This document shows positions 1 through 6,806 of a stretch of DNA of 8,219 bases, piece by piece. The stretch is taken from assembly GCA_009922295.1 (NCBI GenBank), contig RFWA01000097.1, forward strand, positions 1-8,219, read 5' to 3'. The notes under the pieces are model-generated. The model was not told where the DNA came from, did not search any database, and was given only the letters and a program-made list of their open reading frames with translations. A program made the position numbers and the translations under genes. Every line of letters starts with the position of its first letter. The first letter of the stretch is position 1. This DNA is from Betaproteobacteria bacterium. GTDB taxonomy: Bacteria; Pseudomonadota; Gammaproteobacteria; Burkholderiales; Burkholderiaceae_C.

Positions 1-1
1 G

Positions 2-394
2 GCCGACGCGATGTGCAAGAACGAACCAGAATCCACCGGGGAGCGCGGCGTCATGATCTCGACCGCCTCTGTGGCAGCCTACGATGGCCAGATTGGTCAA
101 GCCGCTTACAGTGCGTCCAAGGGCGGCATCGTGGGCATGACCCTGCCAATAGCGCGCGATCTTTCCCGCAATGGCATCCGTAACATGACGATCGCTCCTG
201 GCATTTTTGGCACGCCCATGATGTTTGGCATGCCCAAGGAGGTACAGGACTCTCTGGCAGCCAGCGTACCCTTTCCTTCCAGGCTCGGCACGCCGCAAGA
301 CTATGCCAAACTGGCGAAACATATTTTTGAAAATGACATGTTGAACGGCGAAGTAATCCGTCTGGACGGTGCAATCCGTCTCGCACCGCGATAA
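2..394 (+). CDS. 3-hydroxyacyl-CoA dehydrogenase, SDR family (HSD10/type II-like), C-terminal part
   Basis: This is the C-terminal ~130 residues of a short-chain dehydrogenase. The reading frame is open to the left edge, so the true start and the N-terminal NAD-binding Gly motif lie outside the window; the ATG at 11 is internal. The catalytic triad is visible: Ser (codon 68-70, in TASVAA), Tyr (107-109) and Lys (119-121) in YSASKGG, with the Ser-Tyr spacing of 13 residues and the Tyr-Lys spacing of 4 seen in human HSD10. The segments GQIGQAAYSASKGGIVGMT, MTIAPGIFGTPM and the C-terminal LNGEVIRLDGAIRLAPR are typical of the type II 3-hydroxyacyl-CoA dehydrogenases, which oxidise 3-hydroxyacyl-CoA to 3-ketoacyl-CoA with NAD+ in cytoplasmic beta-oxidation or branched-chain amino acid breakdown. 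Substrate chain length cannot be read from this part. An Asn stands before MTIAPG where a hydrophobic residue is usual. The gene ends 94 bases before ggt; I see no clear terminator in that gap. Confidence 0.92.
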   Translation, partial: ADAMCKNEPESTGERGVMISTASVAAYDGQIGQAAYSASKGGIVGMTLPIARDLSRNGIRNMTIAPGIFGTPMMFGMPKEVQDSLAASVPFPSRLGTPQDYAKLAKHIFENDMLNGEVIRLDGAIRLAPR

Positions 395-488
395 CTCCGC
401 TGAATGGGCGCGATTCGGCGCATGACCAGCCCTCGTCGGCCTTCGGTTTTATCCGGGATAACTTGAACCCCCAGTTAACGTAGAGACC

Positions 489-2207
489 ATGAGAGAAAAA
501 CTGCTTTTGATCGGCCTAGTCGCAGCCCTGGCGGGCTGCACCACAGCCTCTAATTTTCGTTATCAGGTACCCGAACAACCCGAAGGGTCCTCGGCCTACG
601 ACGCCGCCATTGCGGTGCAAATGGTATTGACCCTAGTGGAGCCACAAAGCAGCGGCATTGGAGGCGGCGCGTTCCTGATGCACTTCAATGGGGCAGACGT
701 CGAGGCTTTTGATGGTCGGGAAACCGCGCCAGCGGCCGCAGACGAAGGTCTTTTCCTCGGTGCTGACGGCAAACCTATGGGTTTTTACGACGCAGTCGTG
801 GGCGGTCGGTCCGTCGGAGCGCCTGGCACTGTGCGAATGCTCGAAATGGTACATCGGCAATACGGCGTGCTGCCATGGGCAACCCTTCTGGAGCCGGCAA
901 TCGTGCTGGCCGAGGGCGGCTTCAAGGTCAGCGCCAGGTTGAATGCCTTGCTCACAACCGAAGTTCACCTGAAAAAAGACCCGGTCGCAGCTGCTTATTT
1001 TTATAGGCCGGACGGCACGCCCCATGACGTCGGTTATGTCCTTCGTAACCCTGCCCTTGCGGCAGTACTCAAAAAAATCGCGACTGGAGGCTCAAAAGCT
1101 TTGCATGAAGGTGAGGTTGCACAGGCCATCGTCAACAAAGTACGACAGCACCCGAGCAATCCCGGTCAACTGAGCATGGCTGACCTGTCTAACTACAAGG
1201 CAATCAAACGATCGGCCCTGTGCCACGACTACCGCGCAAATTCACGAGACTACCGCATCTGCGGATTTCCACCCCCGAGCTCTGGTGCCATCGCAATTGG
1301 GCAAATTTTAGGCACCCTCAACCAAACCAACGCGGCACAATTGCCATTGGAAACGGGGCTTCCAGGCACGCAATGGCTGCACCTTTATACCGAAGCCGCT
1401 CGCTTGGCATTTGCCGACCGGGCCCAGTACCTTGGTGATCCTGATTTTGTGGCTCCGCCCGCTGGCAACTGGTTGAGTTTGCTGAATCCAGACTACCTGG
1501 CCGAGCGCGCCCGGCTGATCGGCCAAAATCCTGGCGCATCAAGCATGAAGACTGCCAAGCCTGGAACCCCCAGGGGGACTCAAAGCGCATTTGCCCCTAT
1601 GCCTGATCAGATGGAATACGGTACCTCCCACATTTCCATCATTGACGGCAATGGCCGAGCCCTCGCAATGACGACCACCATCGAAGATGCCTTCGGCGCA
1701 CGCCAGATGGTCAACGTGCAGCCCGGCTTGGCGGGCGGTTTTTTGCTGAATAACGAACTGACCGACTTCAGCTTCGCGCCGCGTGACGGCGCCGGACTGC
1801 CAGTAGCGAACCGGGTCGAGCCGGGGAAGCGTCCACGGTCATCGATGGCGCCGACGCTGGTATTTGAAAAAGGCACTGGTGAAGTGCTGATGAGCGGTGG
1901 CAGCCCTGGTGGCGCCTTGATCATTCACTTTGTCGCCAAAACGCTTTATGGTGTGCTCAATTGGGGATTGACGCCGCAGGCAGCGATCAGCCTACCCAAT
2001 TTCGCGTCACTGAATGGGCCTACGGTTCTGGAAGAAAAGCGTTTCCCCGCGGCAACTATCGACGCTCTCAAGGCGCGAGGGCACGAGGTACGTGAGGCGA
2101 ACATGACCAGTGGCCTTCAGGCCATAGCCCGAATCCAAAGCCAGACCAGACCGGTATGGCTCGGTGGCGCCGACCCGCGGCGTGAAGGCATTGTGATGGG
2201 CGACTGA
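489..2207 (+). CDS. ggt: Gamma-glutamyltransferase (glutathione hydrolase), lipoprotein, N-terminal segment apparently shortened
   Basis: The enzyme cleaves the gamma-glutamyl bond of glutathione and transfers glutamate to water or amino acids; it is made as a proenzyme that cuts itself. The start at ATG 489 is supported by a lipoprotein signal: Lys4, a hydrophobic run, then lipobox Leu14-Ala-Gly-Cys17, with Thr at +2, which suggests outer-membrane anchoring facing the periplasm. Family landmarks follow: Arg77 in DGRETAP (glutamate carboxylate), Thr379 in GTSH (the self-cleavage site and nucleophile, giving chains of 378 and 194 residues), Asp426 in NNELTDFS, Ser451-Ser452 in RSSMAPT, and the oxyanion Gly474-Gly475 in SPGG. 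All active-site residues appear present. Only about 20 residues separate Cys17 from DAAIAVQ, whereas relatives carry roughly 35 more there, including the conserved stretch ending in GGNAxDAA. The 572-residue length agrees with that shortfall. Only a weak purine-rich ribosome site (around 482-486) precedes the start. It ends 24 bases before dnaG. Confidence 0.93.
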   Translation: MREKLLLIGLVAALAGCTTASNFRYQVPEQPEGSSAYDAAIAVQMVLTLVEPQSSGIGGGAFLMHFNGADVEAFDGRETAPAAADEGLFLGADGKPMGFYDAVVGGRSVGAPGTVRMLEMVHRQYGVLPWATLLEPAIVLAEGGFKVSARLNALLTTEVHLKKDPVAAAYFYRPDGTPHDVGYVLRNPALAAVLKKIATGGSKALHEGEVAQAIVNKVRQHPSNPGQLSMADLSNYKAIKRSALCHDYRANSRDYRICGFPPPSSGAIAIGQILGTLNQTNAAQLPLETGLPGTQWLHLYTEAARLAFADRAQYLGDPDFVAPPAGNWLSLLNPDYLAERARLIGQNPGASSMKTAKPGTPRGTQSAFAPMPDQMEYGTSHISIIDGNGRALAMTTTIEDAFGARQMVNVQPGLAGGFLLNNELTDFSFAPRDGAGLPVANRVEPGKRPRSSMAPTLVFEKGTGEVLMSGGSPGGALIIHFVAKTLYGVLNWGLTPQAAISLPNFASLNGPTVLEEKRFPAATIDALKARGHEVREANMTSGLQAIARIQSQTRPVWLGGADPRREGIVMGD

Positions 2208-2231
2208 GGCACCACAAACACCACTTTAACC

Positions 2232-4124
2232 GTGGCCATTCCCCAAACCTTTATTCAGGAGCTACTGGCACGCGCTGACGTGGTCGACATCGTCGGCCGA
2301 TACGTGCAGCTGAAGAAAGGCGGGGCCAATTTCATGGGGCTTTGCCCTTTTCATGGCGAGAAATCGCCCTCCTTCTCGGTCAGCCCAAGCAAGCAGTTTT
2401 ACCATTGCTTTGGCTGCGGCAAGAATGGCAACGCCATTGGCTTTTTGATGGACCACGCCGGCATGAATTTTGTTGAGGCTGTTCAGGACCTAGCCCAGCA
2501 GTACGGGATGCAGGTGCCAGAAGACGAAGCCAGTCCGCAAGACCGGGCACGGGCCCAGGAGCAACGGCAAAAGCAGAACACCCTTACCGACGTGCTGGAG
2601 AAGGCGGGCGAAGCCTACCGGAAGCACCTCAAGGAATCGCCCAAAGCGGTGGACTACCTTAAAGGACGCGGCCTATCTGGCGCCGTCGCCAAAGAGTTCG
2701 GCTTGGGCTATGCGCCCCAGGGTTGGCGCGCCCTGGCCGGCGTTTTTCCCAATTACGACGAACCGCTGCTCGTGGAGAGTGGCCTGGTCATTTTGCAGAC
2801 TGAGGACGGTGAGGACGAGAAACGTTACGACCGCTTTCGCGACCGCATCATGTTCCCGATCCGCAACGTCAAGGGCGAATGCATTGGTTTTGGTGGGCGC
2901 GTACTTGGCGACGAAAAGCCCAAATACCTCAATTCCCCCGAGACGCCGGTGTTCAGCAAGGGCCGCGAACTGTATGGTTTGTTTGAGGCGCGTCCGGCCC
3001 TGCGCGAAGCAGGTTATGCCCTGGTGACCGAAGGCTATATGGATGTGGTGGCCCTGGCGCAATTAGGATTTCCAAACGCAGTCGCCACTCTGGGCACCGC
3101 CTGCACAGCTGACCATGTGCAAAAACTATTTCGTTTTACCGAATCAGTTGTGTTCAGCTTCGACGGTGATGGTGCCGGAAGGCGTGCTGCGCGTAAGGCG
3201 CTGGACGCGGCACTGCCCTATGCCAACGACGGGCGCACCGTCAAATTTTTGTTCCTGCCAGCCGAACATGACCCAGACAGCTTCATCCGGGCGTTCGGCC
3301 GTGAAGCATTCGCCCGCCACATCAGCGATGCCGTTCCACTGAGCAGATTTTTGATCGACTCGGCCCGCGATGGCTGCGACCTGAACGCAGCCGAGGGCCG
3401 GGCGCAACTTGCTGGCAGAGCCAAACTCCTCTGGATGCAACTGCCCGATGGTGCCCTGAAGCGGCAATTGCTCGGTGAAATCGCCGATTTGGTGCAACTT
3501 GCCGCACGGGAGCTGACCGAGCTGTGGACACCCAAGACCGCCTCAGGTAAATCCGGAAGAGCAAAAAGCTATTCAATTGATAGCAATAACATCAATGAAT
3601 TCAAGGGCTACAAGCCTTTTTCACCATTAAAACTGCCCCAGTCGCCGCGTTGGGGGGGGCGAGCACTACCGGCGAGTCGAGCCGATCATGCAGTGCGCCT
3701 GCTGATGGGCAACATGGCTGGACTGGCCGCGTTGACGGCAGAGGAGCATGCCATGCTGTGTGAACTCCCGGCGCCGCATGGCGCCTTGTTTGTTTGGCTG
3801 GAAGGTCAACTCCAAGAGCATGGCAACCAACCGTGGGTCGCCTTGCGCGAAGGCTTACGTGGACATGGTCTGGAAGAACTCGGGATACGCCTGATGGGTG
3901 ACCACGAGCTGGATGCGCAGCAACTGGCGCAGGAATCCAGCCACGAGCTAAGACAACTGCTCGACAGAATGCTGGTAGAGCGTCTCAAAGCGCAGGAAAC
4001 CGAGGCCATAGAGGCAGCGCGGCTTGACCCGAATGCACTGGTTCGTTACCGCGAAATTCAGGCTCGCCGACGGCAATTGGAATTGGCAGGCGAACGAGCC
4101 GATACGGCCGCTCAAATGCCTTGA
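2232..4124 (+). CDS. dnaG: DNA primase DnaG
   Basis: DnaG makes the RNA primers that start leading and Okazaki strands, working with the DnaB helicase at the fork. The order of domains is standard. A CHC2 zinc-binding domain covers residues 1-100, with ligands Cys38, His41, Cys59 and Cys62. The catalytic core with Toprim fold covers about 110-430, with Glu267 in TEGYMD and Asp311/Asp313 in DGDGAG, matching E. coli E265, D309 and D311. The helicase-binding C-terminal domain runs from about 484 to the end. The GTG at 2232 is chosen as start because it gives the family N-terminus (MAIPQTFIQELLARADVVDIVG). No good Shine-Dalgarno lies just upstream, so translation may be weak or coupled to ggt, which ends 24 bases earlier. 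The linker between core and C-terminal domain (about residues 443-468) is encoded by an AT-rich palindromic segment unlike the rest of the gene, followed by a run of eight G. The length (630) is slightly above the E. coli enzyme (581), partly because of this linker. Confidence 0.97.
   Translation: MAIPQTFIQELLARADVVDIVGRYVQLKKGGANFMGLCPFHGEKSPSFSVSPSKQFYHCFGCGKNGNAIGFLMDHAGMNFVEAVQDLAQQYGMQVPEDEASPQDRARAQEQRQKQNTLTDVLEKAGEAYRKHLKESPKAVDYLKGRGLSGAVAKEFGLGYAPQGWRALAGVFPNYDEPLLVESGLVILQTEDGEDEKRYDRFRDRIMFPIRNVKGECIGFGGRVLGDEKPKYLNSPETPVFSKGRELYGLFEARPALREAGYALVTEGYMDVVALAQLGFPNAVATLGTACTADHVQKLFRFTESVVFSFDGDGAGRRAARKALDAALPYANDGRTVKFLFLPAEHDPDSFIRAFGREAFARHISDAVPLSRFLIDSARDGCDLNAAEGRAQLAGRAKLLWMQLPDGALKRQLLGEIADLVQLAARELTELWTPKTASGKSGRAKSYSIDSNNINEFKGYKPFSPLKLPQSPRWGGRALPASRADHAVRLLMGNMAGLAALTAEEHAMLCELPAPHGALFVWLEGQLQEHGNQPWVALREGLRGHGLEELGIRLMGDHELDAQQLAQESSHELRQLLDRMLVERLKAQETEAIEAARLDPNALVRYREIQARRRQLELAGERADTAAQMP
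3560..3633 (+). repeat. AT-rich palindromic segment embedded in frame in dnaG
   Basis: By hand count only 24 of these 74 bases are G or C, against a clearly GC-rich gene on both sides. The segment holds a near-perfect palindrome at 3568-3584 (gctattcaattgatagc: arms GCTAT/ATAGC around CAATTG with one extra T) and a second short inverted repeat at 3603-3620 (aagggct, aca, agcctttt, with one bulged G). It encodes residues 443-468, a polar stretch (KSYSIDSNNINEFKGYK) between the primase core and the DnaB-binding domain. The pattern resembles the dispersed AT-rich elements I recall in intergenic regions of Comamonadaceae genomes. That identity is inferred from memory; no second copy is seen in this window. 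The outer limits are approximate. Confidence 0.55.
3652..3659 (+). repeat. Homopolymer of eight G in the dnaG linker
   Basis: Eight consecutive G encode part of Trp-Gly-Gly-Arg, 18 bases after the AT-rich segment and just before the C-terminal helicase-binding domain. The frame as read here is correct, since the conserved domain continues (RADHAVRLLMGNM). Slippage by one base would cut off the DnaB-binding domain. Confidence 0.7.
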
Positions 4125-4163
4125 CCAATCTAGGCCGAGTGCGCGCCTCTCACTGAAAAAAGG

Positions 4164-4169
4164 TATAAT
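4164..4169 (+). promoter_or_regulatory. Sigma-70 -10 element (TATAAT), probable rpoD promoter
   Basis: A perfect TATAAT sits in an A-rich context (aaaaaaggtataatcc) 40 bases after the dnaG stop and 209 bases before the rpoD start. No convincing -35 hexamer lies 16-18 bases upstream, where the sequence is GC-rich (gcgcgc), and there is no TGn extended -10. Promoter activity is therefore inferred from the -10 match and its position between dnaG and rpoD, where separate rpoD promoters are known in other bacteria. Confidence 0.55.
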
Positions 4170-4367
4170 CCAATTTCTCTGATTGCAAGCGCGACAGCAG
4201 CACCTCCGGATCAGGCCCAGCGATGACTCAGATCACGACCGGCCACCTCACCGCAAGGACTGCACACCAAATGTTCGCCCAAACAACTTGCGCTGGGTCA
4301 TCTTGTTGCCGCAGCAGCCTTCGCCAATGATCGCGGCAGCGTCACATGCTCATGTTTTTGATCTCCC

Positions 4368-4371
4368 GAGG
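4368..4371 (+). promoter_or_regulatory. Ribosome binding site of rpoD
   Basis: GAGG lies seven bases before the ATG at 4379, a normal spacing. It supports this start, which yields the long Lys/Ala-rich tail, over the internal methionines further down. Confidence 0.7.
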
Positions 4372-4378
4372 TTTTTAG

Positions 4379-6754
4379 ATGCCTACCAAAAAGTCCAACG
4401 ATTCCGTCGTTCCCAAACCAAAAATCGCAAACCCGTCCACCTCAAAAGCGACGGTTAAGCTGGTTCCGCCTGTCGCCACCGGCAAGGCCACTAGCAAGGC
4501 AGCTGTGGTGGTGCCGGCCGGAAAAGTCAAGCCACCCATAGACAACAAGACAACGGCTAAAGCGCCCGCCATCAAATTGAAACTTACCGCGGGTTTACCG
4601 AACGACGCAGACAGCCTGACGAAAAAAAAGGCGGGGCGTCCGCAGAAACCAGGTACCACCGATCTCGACGGGGCTCCGCCAGACAGTCCGAAGAGGGGTA
4701 AAAAACCATCAGCCACGCCGGTGGCTGATCCGGTCGAAGATGTCGATATGGCCGACATAGAAGCCGACTTGGTCGGAGAGCCGGTTGCCGCTGGCGAAAA
4801 GGTTAAACCGCTTCGCATGAAGATCAGCAAGGCGAAAGAGCGCGCCTTGATGAAAGAATTTGGCCTGGATGAGGCGGTTTTGTCTGAAGAAGACATGGCC
4901 AAGCGTCGCCTGCGCCTGAAAGCGCTGATCACCATGGGCAAAACCCGTGGCTACCTGACTCACGGCGAAATCTCGGACCACTTGCCCGACAAACTGGTGG
5001 ATGCCGAGACCATGGAAGTCGTGATCACCATGTTGAACGACATGGGCGTCGCGGTCTATGAGCAGACTCCGGATGCAGAAACACTGCTGCTGAACAACAA
5101 CGTCTCGACTGCCGCCACGGTGGAAGAAGCAGAAGAAGAAGCTGAAGCGGCCCTGTCCACCGTTGACAGCGAGTTTGGCCGTACCACTGACCCGGTGCGC
5201 ATGTACATGCGGGAGATGGGCACCGTTGAGTTGCTGACGCGCGAAGGCGAGATTGAGATCGCCAAGCGCATCGAGGGTGGTTTGATGGCGATGATGGAGG
5301 CGATTTCAGCGTCGCCCGCCACCATTGCCGAAATACTGCGTTTGAGCGAAGACATCCGCGACAACAAGGTGGTCATTACCACCGTGGTCGACGGCTTCTC
5401 CAACCCAAATGAAGCCGACGATTACGTGGCCGAGGAAGACTTCGACGAGTTTGATGCGGCAGACGACGACGACGGCAAGGGCGGCTCCAAGGCCCTGACC
5501 AAAAAATTAGAAGAACTCAAGCGCGAAGCCCTGAGCAGGTTCGATACCCTACGCGATCTGTTTGAAAAAGTGCACAAGGTCTATGACAAGGAAGGGTATG
5601 GCACGCCAACCTATGTGAAGACACAGCGAGCCCTTTCAGACGAGTTGATGTCGATCCGCTTTACTGCCAAAACGATCGAGAAATTGTGCGACATGGTGCG
5701 GGCCCAGGTTGACGACATTCGCAAGAAAGAGCGTGAACTGCGCCGCATCATCGTCGACAAGTGCGGCTACCCCCAAGAGCATTTCATTGCCGAATTCAGT
5801 GGCCGCGACAAGCACAACAACAAGGTGGCCAGCCAGCTGCTCAATCTGAAATGGATTGAAAAACAAGCCGCTGCAGGCAAGCCCTGGAGTGCGATCATGG
5901 CGCGCAACATTCCGCCAGTGCAAGACTTGCAGCAAAAGCTGACCGATCTGCAGGCACGGGTGGTGGTGCCACTGGACCATTTGAAAGACATCAACAAGCG
6001 CATGAACGAAGGCGAGGCATCTTCACGCGCCGCCAAAAAAGAAATGATCGAGGCCAACCTGCGCCTTGTTATTTCGATCGCCAAAAAATACACCAACCGG
6101 GGCCTGCAATTTCTGGATCTGATCCAGGAAGGCAACATTGGTTTGATGAAGGCGGTAGACAAATTCGAATACCGTCGAGGGTATAAATTCTCGACCTATG
6201 CCACCTGGTGGATCCGGCAAGCTATTACCCGCTCTATCGCCGACCAGGCCCGTACCATTCGGATTCCTGTGCACATGATCGAGACCATCAACAAGATGAA
6301 TCGCATCAGCCGTCAGCACTTGCAGGAGTTCGGTTTTGAACCAGATGCCAGCGTGCTTGCCGCCAAGATGGAAATTCCTGAGGACAAGATCCGCAAGATC
6401 ATGAAGATTGCCAAGGAGCCCATTTCGATGGAGACTCCTATTGGGGACGACGACGACTCGCACCTGGGTGATTTCATCGAGGACAGCGCCAACACCGCCC
6501 CCATGGAAGCCGCCATGCAGGCCGGTCTGCGCGATGTGGTGAAGGATATCCTGGACAGCCTAACGCCTCGGGAGGCCAAGGTGCTGCGGATGCGTTTCGG
6601 CATCGAAATGACCAGCGACCACACCCTGGAGGAAGTGGGCAAGCAGTTTGATGTGACCCGCGAGCGGATTCGACAAATCGAAGCCAAGGCGCTGCGCAAG
6701 CTCAAGCACCCCAGCCGCTCAGACAAGTTGCGCAGCTTTACCGATAACCTTTGA
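4379..6754 (+). CDS. rpoD: RNA polymerase primary sigma factor RpoD (sigma-70)
   Basis: RpoD directs RNA polymerase to housekeeping promoters. Residues 1 to about 145 form a low-complexity tail rich in Lys, Ala, Pro and Thr, with an AT-hook-like KKKAGRPQK (82-90). Then come region 1.1 (about 145-240, containing TMGKTRGYLTHGEI), an acidic linker, region 1.2 (about 265-300, DPVRMYMREMG at 271), a non-conserved region with an Asp/Glu-rich loop (EEDFDEFDAADDDD), region 2 (from 558, with the -10-reading YATWWIRQAI at 607-616), region 3, and region 4 (LTPREAKVLRMRFG at 728, helix-turn-helix DHTLEEVGKQFDVTRERIRQIE from 747). The protein is 791 residues against 613 in E. coli, mostly because of the tail. 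The frame is supported by conservation through regions 1-4. It lies downstream of dnaG as in the macromolecular synthesis operon, has its own likely promoter at 4164, and is followed by a terminator. An 8-A run (4622-4629) codes for the lysines before the AT-hook-like motif. Confidence 0.98.
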   Translation: MPTKKSNDSVVPKPKIANPSTSKATVKLVPPVATGKATSKAAVVVPAGKVKPPIDNKTTAKAPAIKLKLTAGLPNDADSLTKKKAGRPQKPGTTDLDGAPPDSPKRGKKPSATPVADPVEDVDMADIEADLVGEPVAAGEKVKPLRMKISKAKERALMKEFGLDEAVLSEEDMAKRRLRLKALITMGKTRGYLTHGEISDHLPDKLVDAETMEVVITMLNDMGVAVYEQTPDAETLLLNNNVSTAATVEEAEEEAEAALSTVDSEFGRTTDPVRMYMREMGTVELLTREGEIEIAKRIEGGLMAMMEAISASPATIAEILRLSEDIRDNKVVITTVVDGFSNPNEADDYVAEEDFDEFDAADDDDGKGGSKALTKKLEELKREALSRFDTLRDLFEKVHKVYDKEGYGTPTYVKTQRALSDELMSIRFTAKTIEKLCDMVRAQVDDIRKKERELRRIIVDKCGYPQEHFIAEFSGRDKHNNKVASQLLNLKWIEKQAAAGKPWSAIMARNIPPVQDLQQKLTDLQARVVVPLDHLKDINKRMNEGEASSRAAKKEMIEANLRLVISIAKKYTNRGLQFLDLIQEGNIGLMKAVDKFEYRRGYKFSTYATWWIRQAITRSIADQARTIRIPVHMIETINKMNRISRQHLQEFGFEPDASVLAAKMEIPEDKIRKIMKIAKEPISMETPIGDDDDSHLGDFIEDSANTAPMEAAMQAGLRDVVKDILDSLTPREAKVLRMRFGIEMTSDHTLEEVGKQFDVTRERIRQIEAKALRKLKHPSRSDKLRSFTDNL

Positions 6755-6759
6755 GCCAA

Positions 6760-6806
6760 ATTCAAGCCCAGCCCTTGCTGGGCTTGAATAGTTTGCTATA
6801 TTTTTT
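6760..6806 (+). terminator. Intrinsic terminator after rpoD, between convergent genes
   Basis: A perfect 13-bp stem (attcaagcccagc, 6760-6772, with gctgggcttgaat, 6777-6789) has a 4-base loop and begins 6 bases after the rpoD stop. It is followed by a broken T-rich stretch ending in six T (6801-6806). The stop codon of the convergent phosphatase gene (6796-6798) lies inside that T-rich stretch. The hairpin may therefore serve both directions, although on the minus strand only a short T run follows it. Confidence 0.88.

Larger units (their letters stand above)
4125..4378 (+). promoter_or_regulatory. dnaG-rpoD gap and rpoD leader with alternative inverted repeats
   Basis: These 254 bases hold no supported gene. 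If transcription starts just after the -10 element at 4164, the rpoD mRNA has an untranslated leader of about 200 bases. Pairings visible by eye include CCCAGCG (4216-4222) with CGCTGGG (4291-4297), GATGAC (4222-4227) with GTCATC (4297-4302), and TGCCGC (4307-4312) with GCGGCA (4333-4338). The first two share bases and exclude each other. The region matches no riboswitch class or known leader that I recognise, so a regulatory role is only a possibility. Confidence 0.35.

Noticed and set aside
395..488. Possible terminator or operator between the dehydrogenase and ggt (ttatc/gataa around 450)
   Set aside because: Only a 5-bp AT-containing arm with a 3-base loop and no T tract; too weak to call.
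4121..4126. TTGACC as a -35 box for the TATAAT at 4164
   Set aside because: The spacing is 37 bases, far beyond the 16-18 needed, so the two cannot form one sigma-70 promoter.
4135..4160. Possible terminator just after dnaG (agtg...cact followed by A-rich sequence)
   Set aside because: The stem is only 4 bp and is followed by A, not T, on the + strand, so it would not terminate dnaG transcription.
4183..4458. A 91-codon + strand open frame spanning the rpoD leader and the beginning of rpoD
   Set aside because: It overlaps the rpoD start in another frame, has no Shine-Dalgarno, and its composition (Arg/Gln/His/Pro rich) resembles an out-of-frame translation; no recognisable domain.
4375..4941. 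A 188-codon minus-strand open frame opposite the rpoD N-terminal tail
   Set aside because: It is the antisense shadow of the Lys/Ala-rich low-complexity coding region, which rarely makes stops on the other strand; no domain and no ribosome site support it.
5449..5475. Asp-rich repeat (DAADDDD) in RpoD as a possible insertion
   Set aside because: Acidic loops are a normal feature of the non-conserved region between regions 1.2 and 2 in proteobacterial primary sigma factors.
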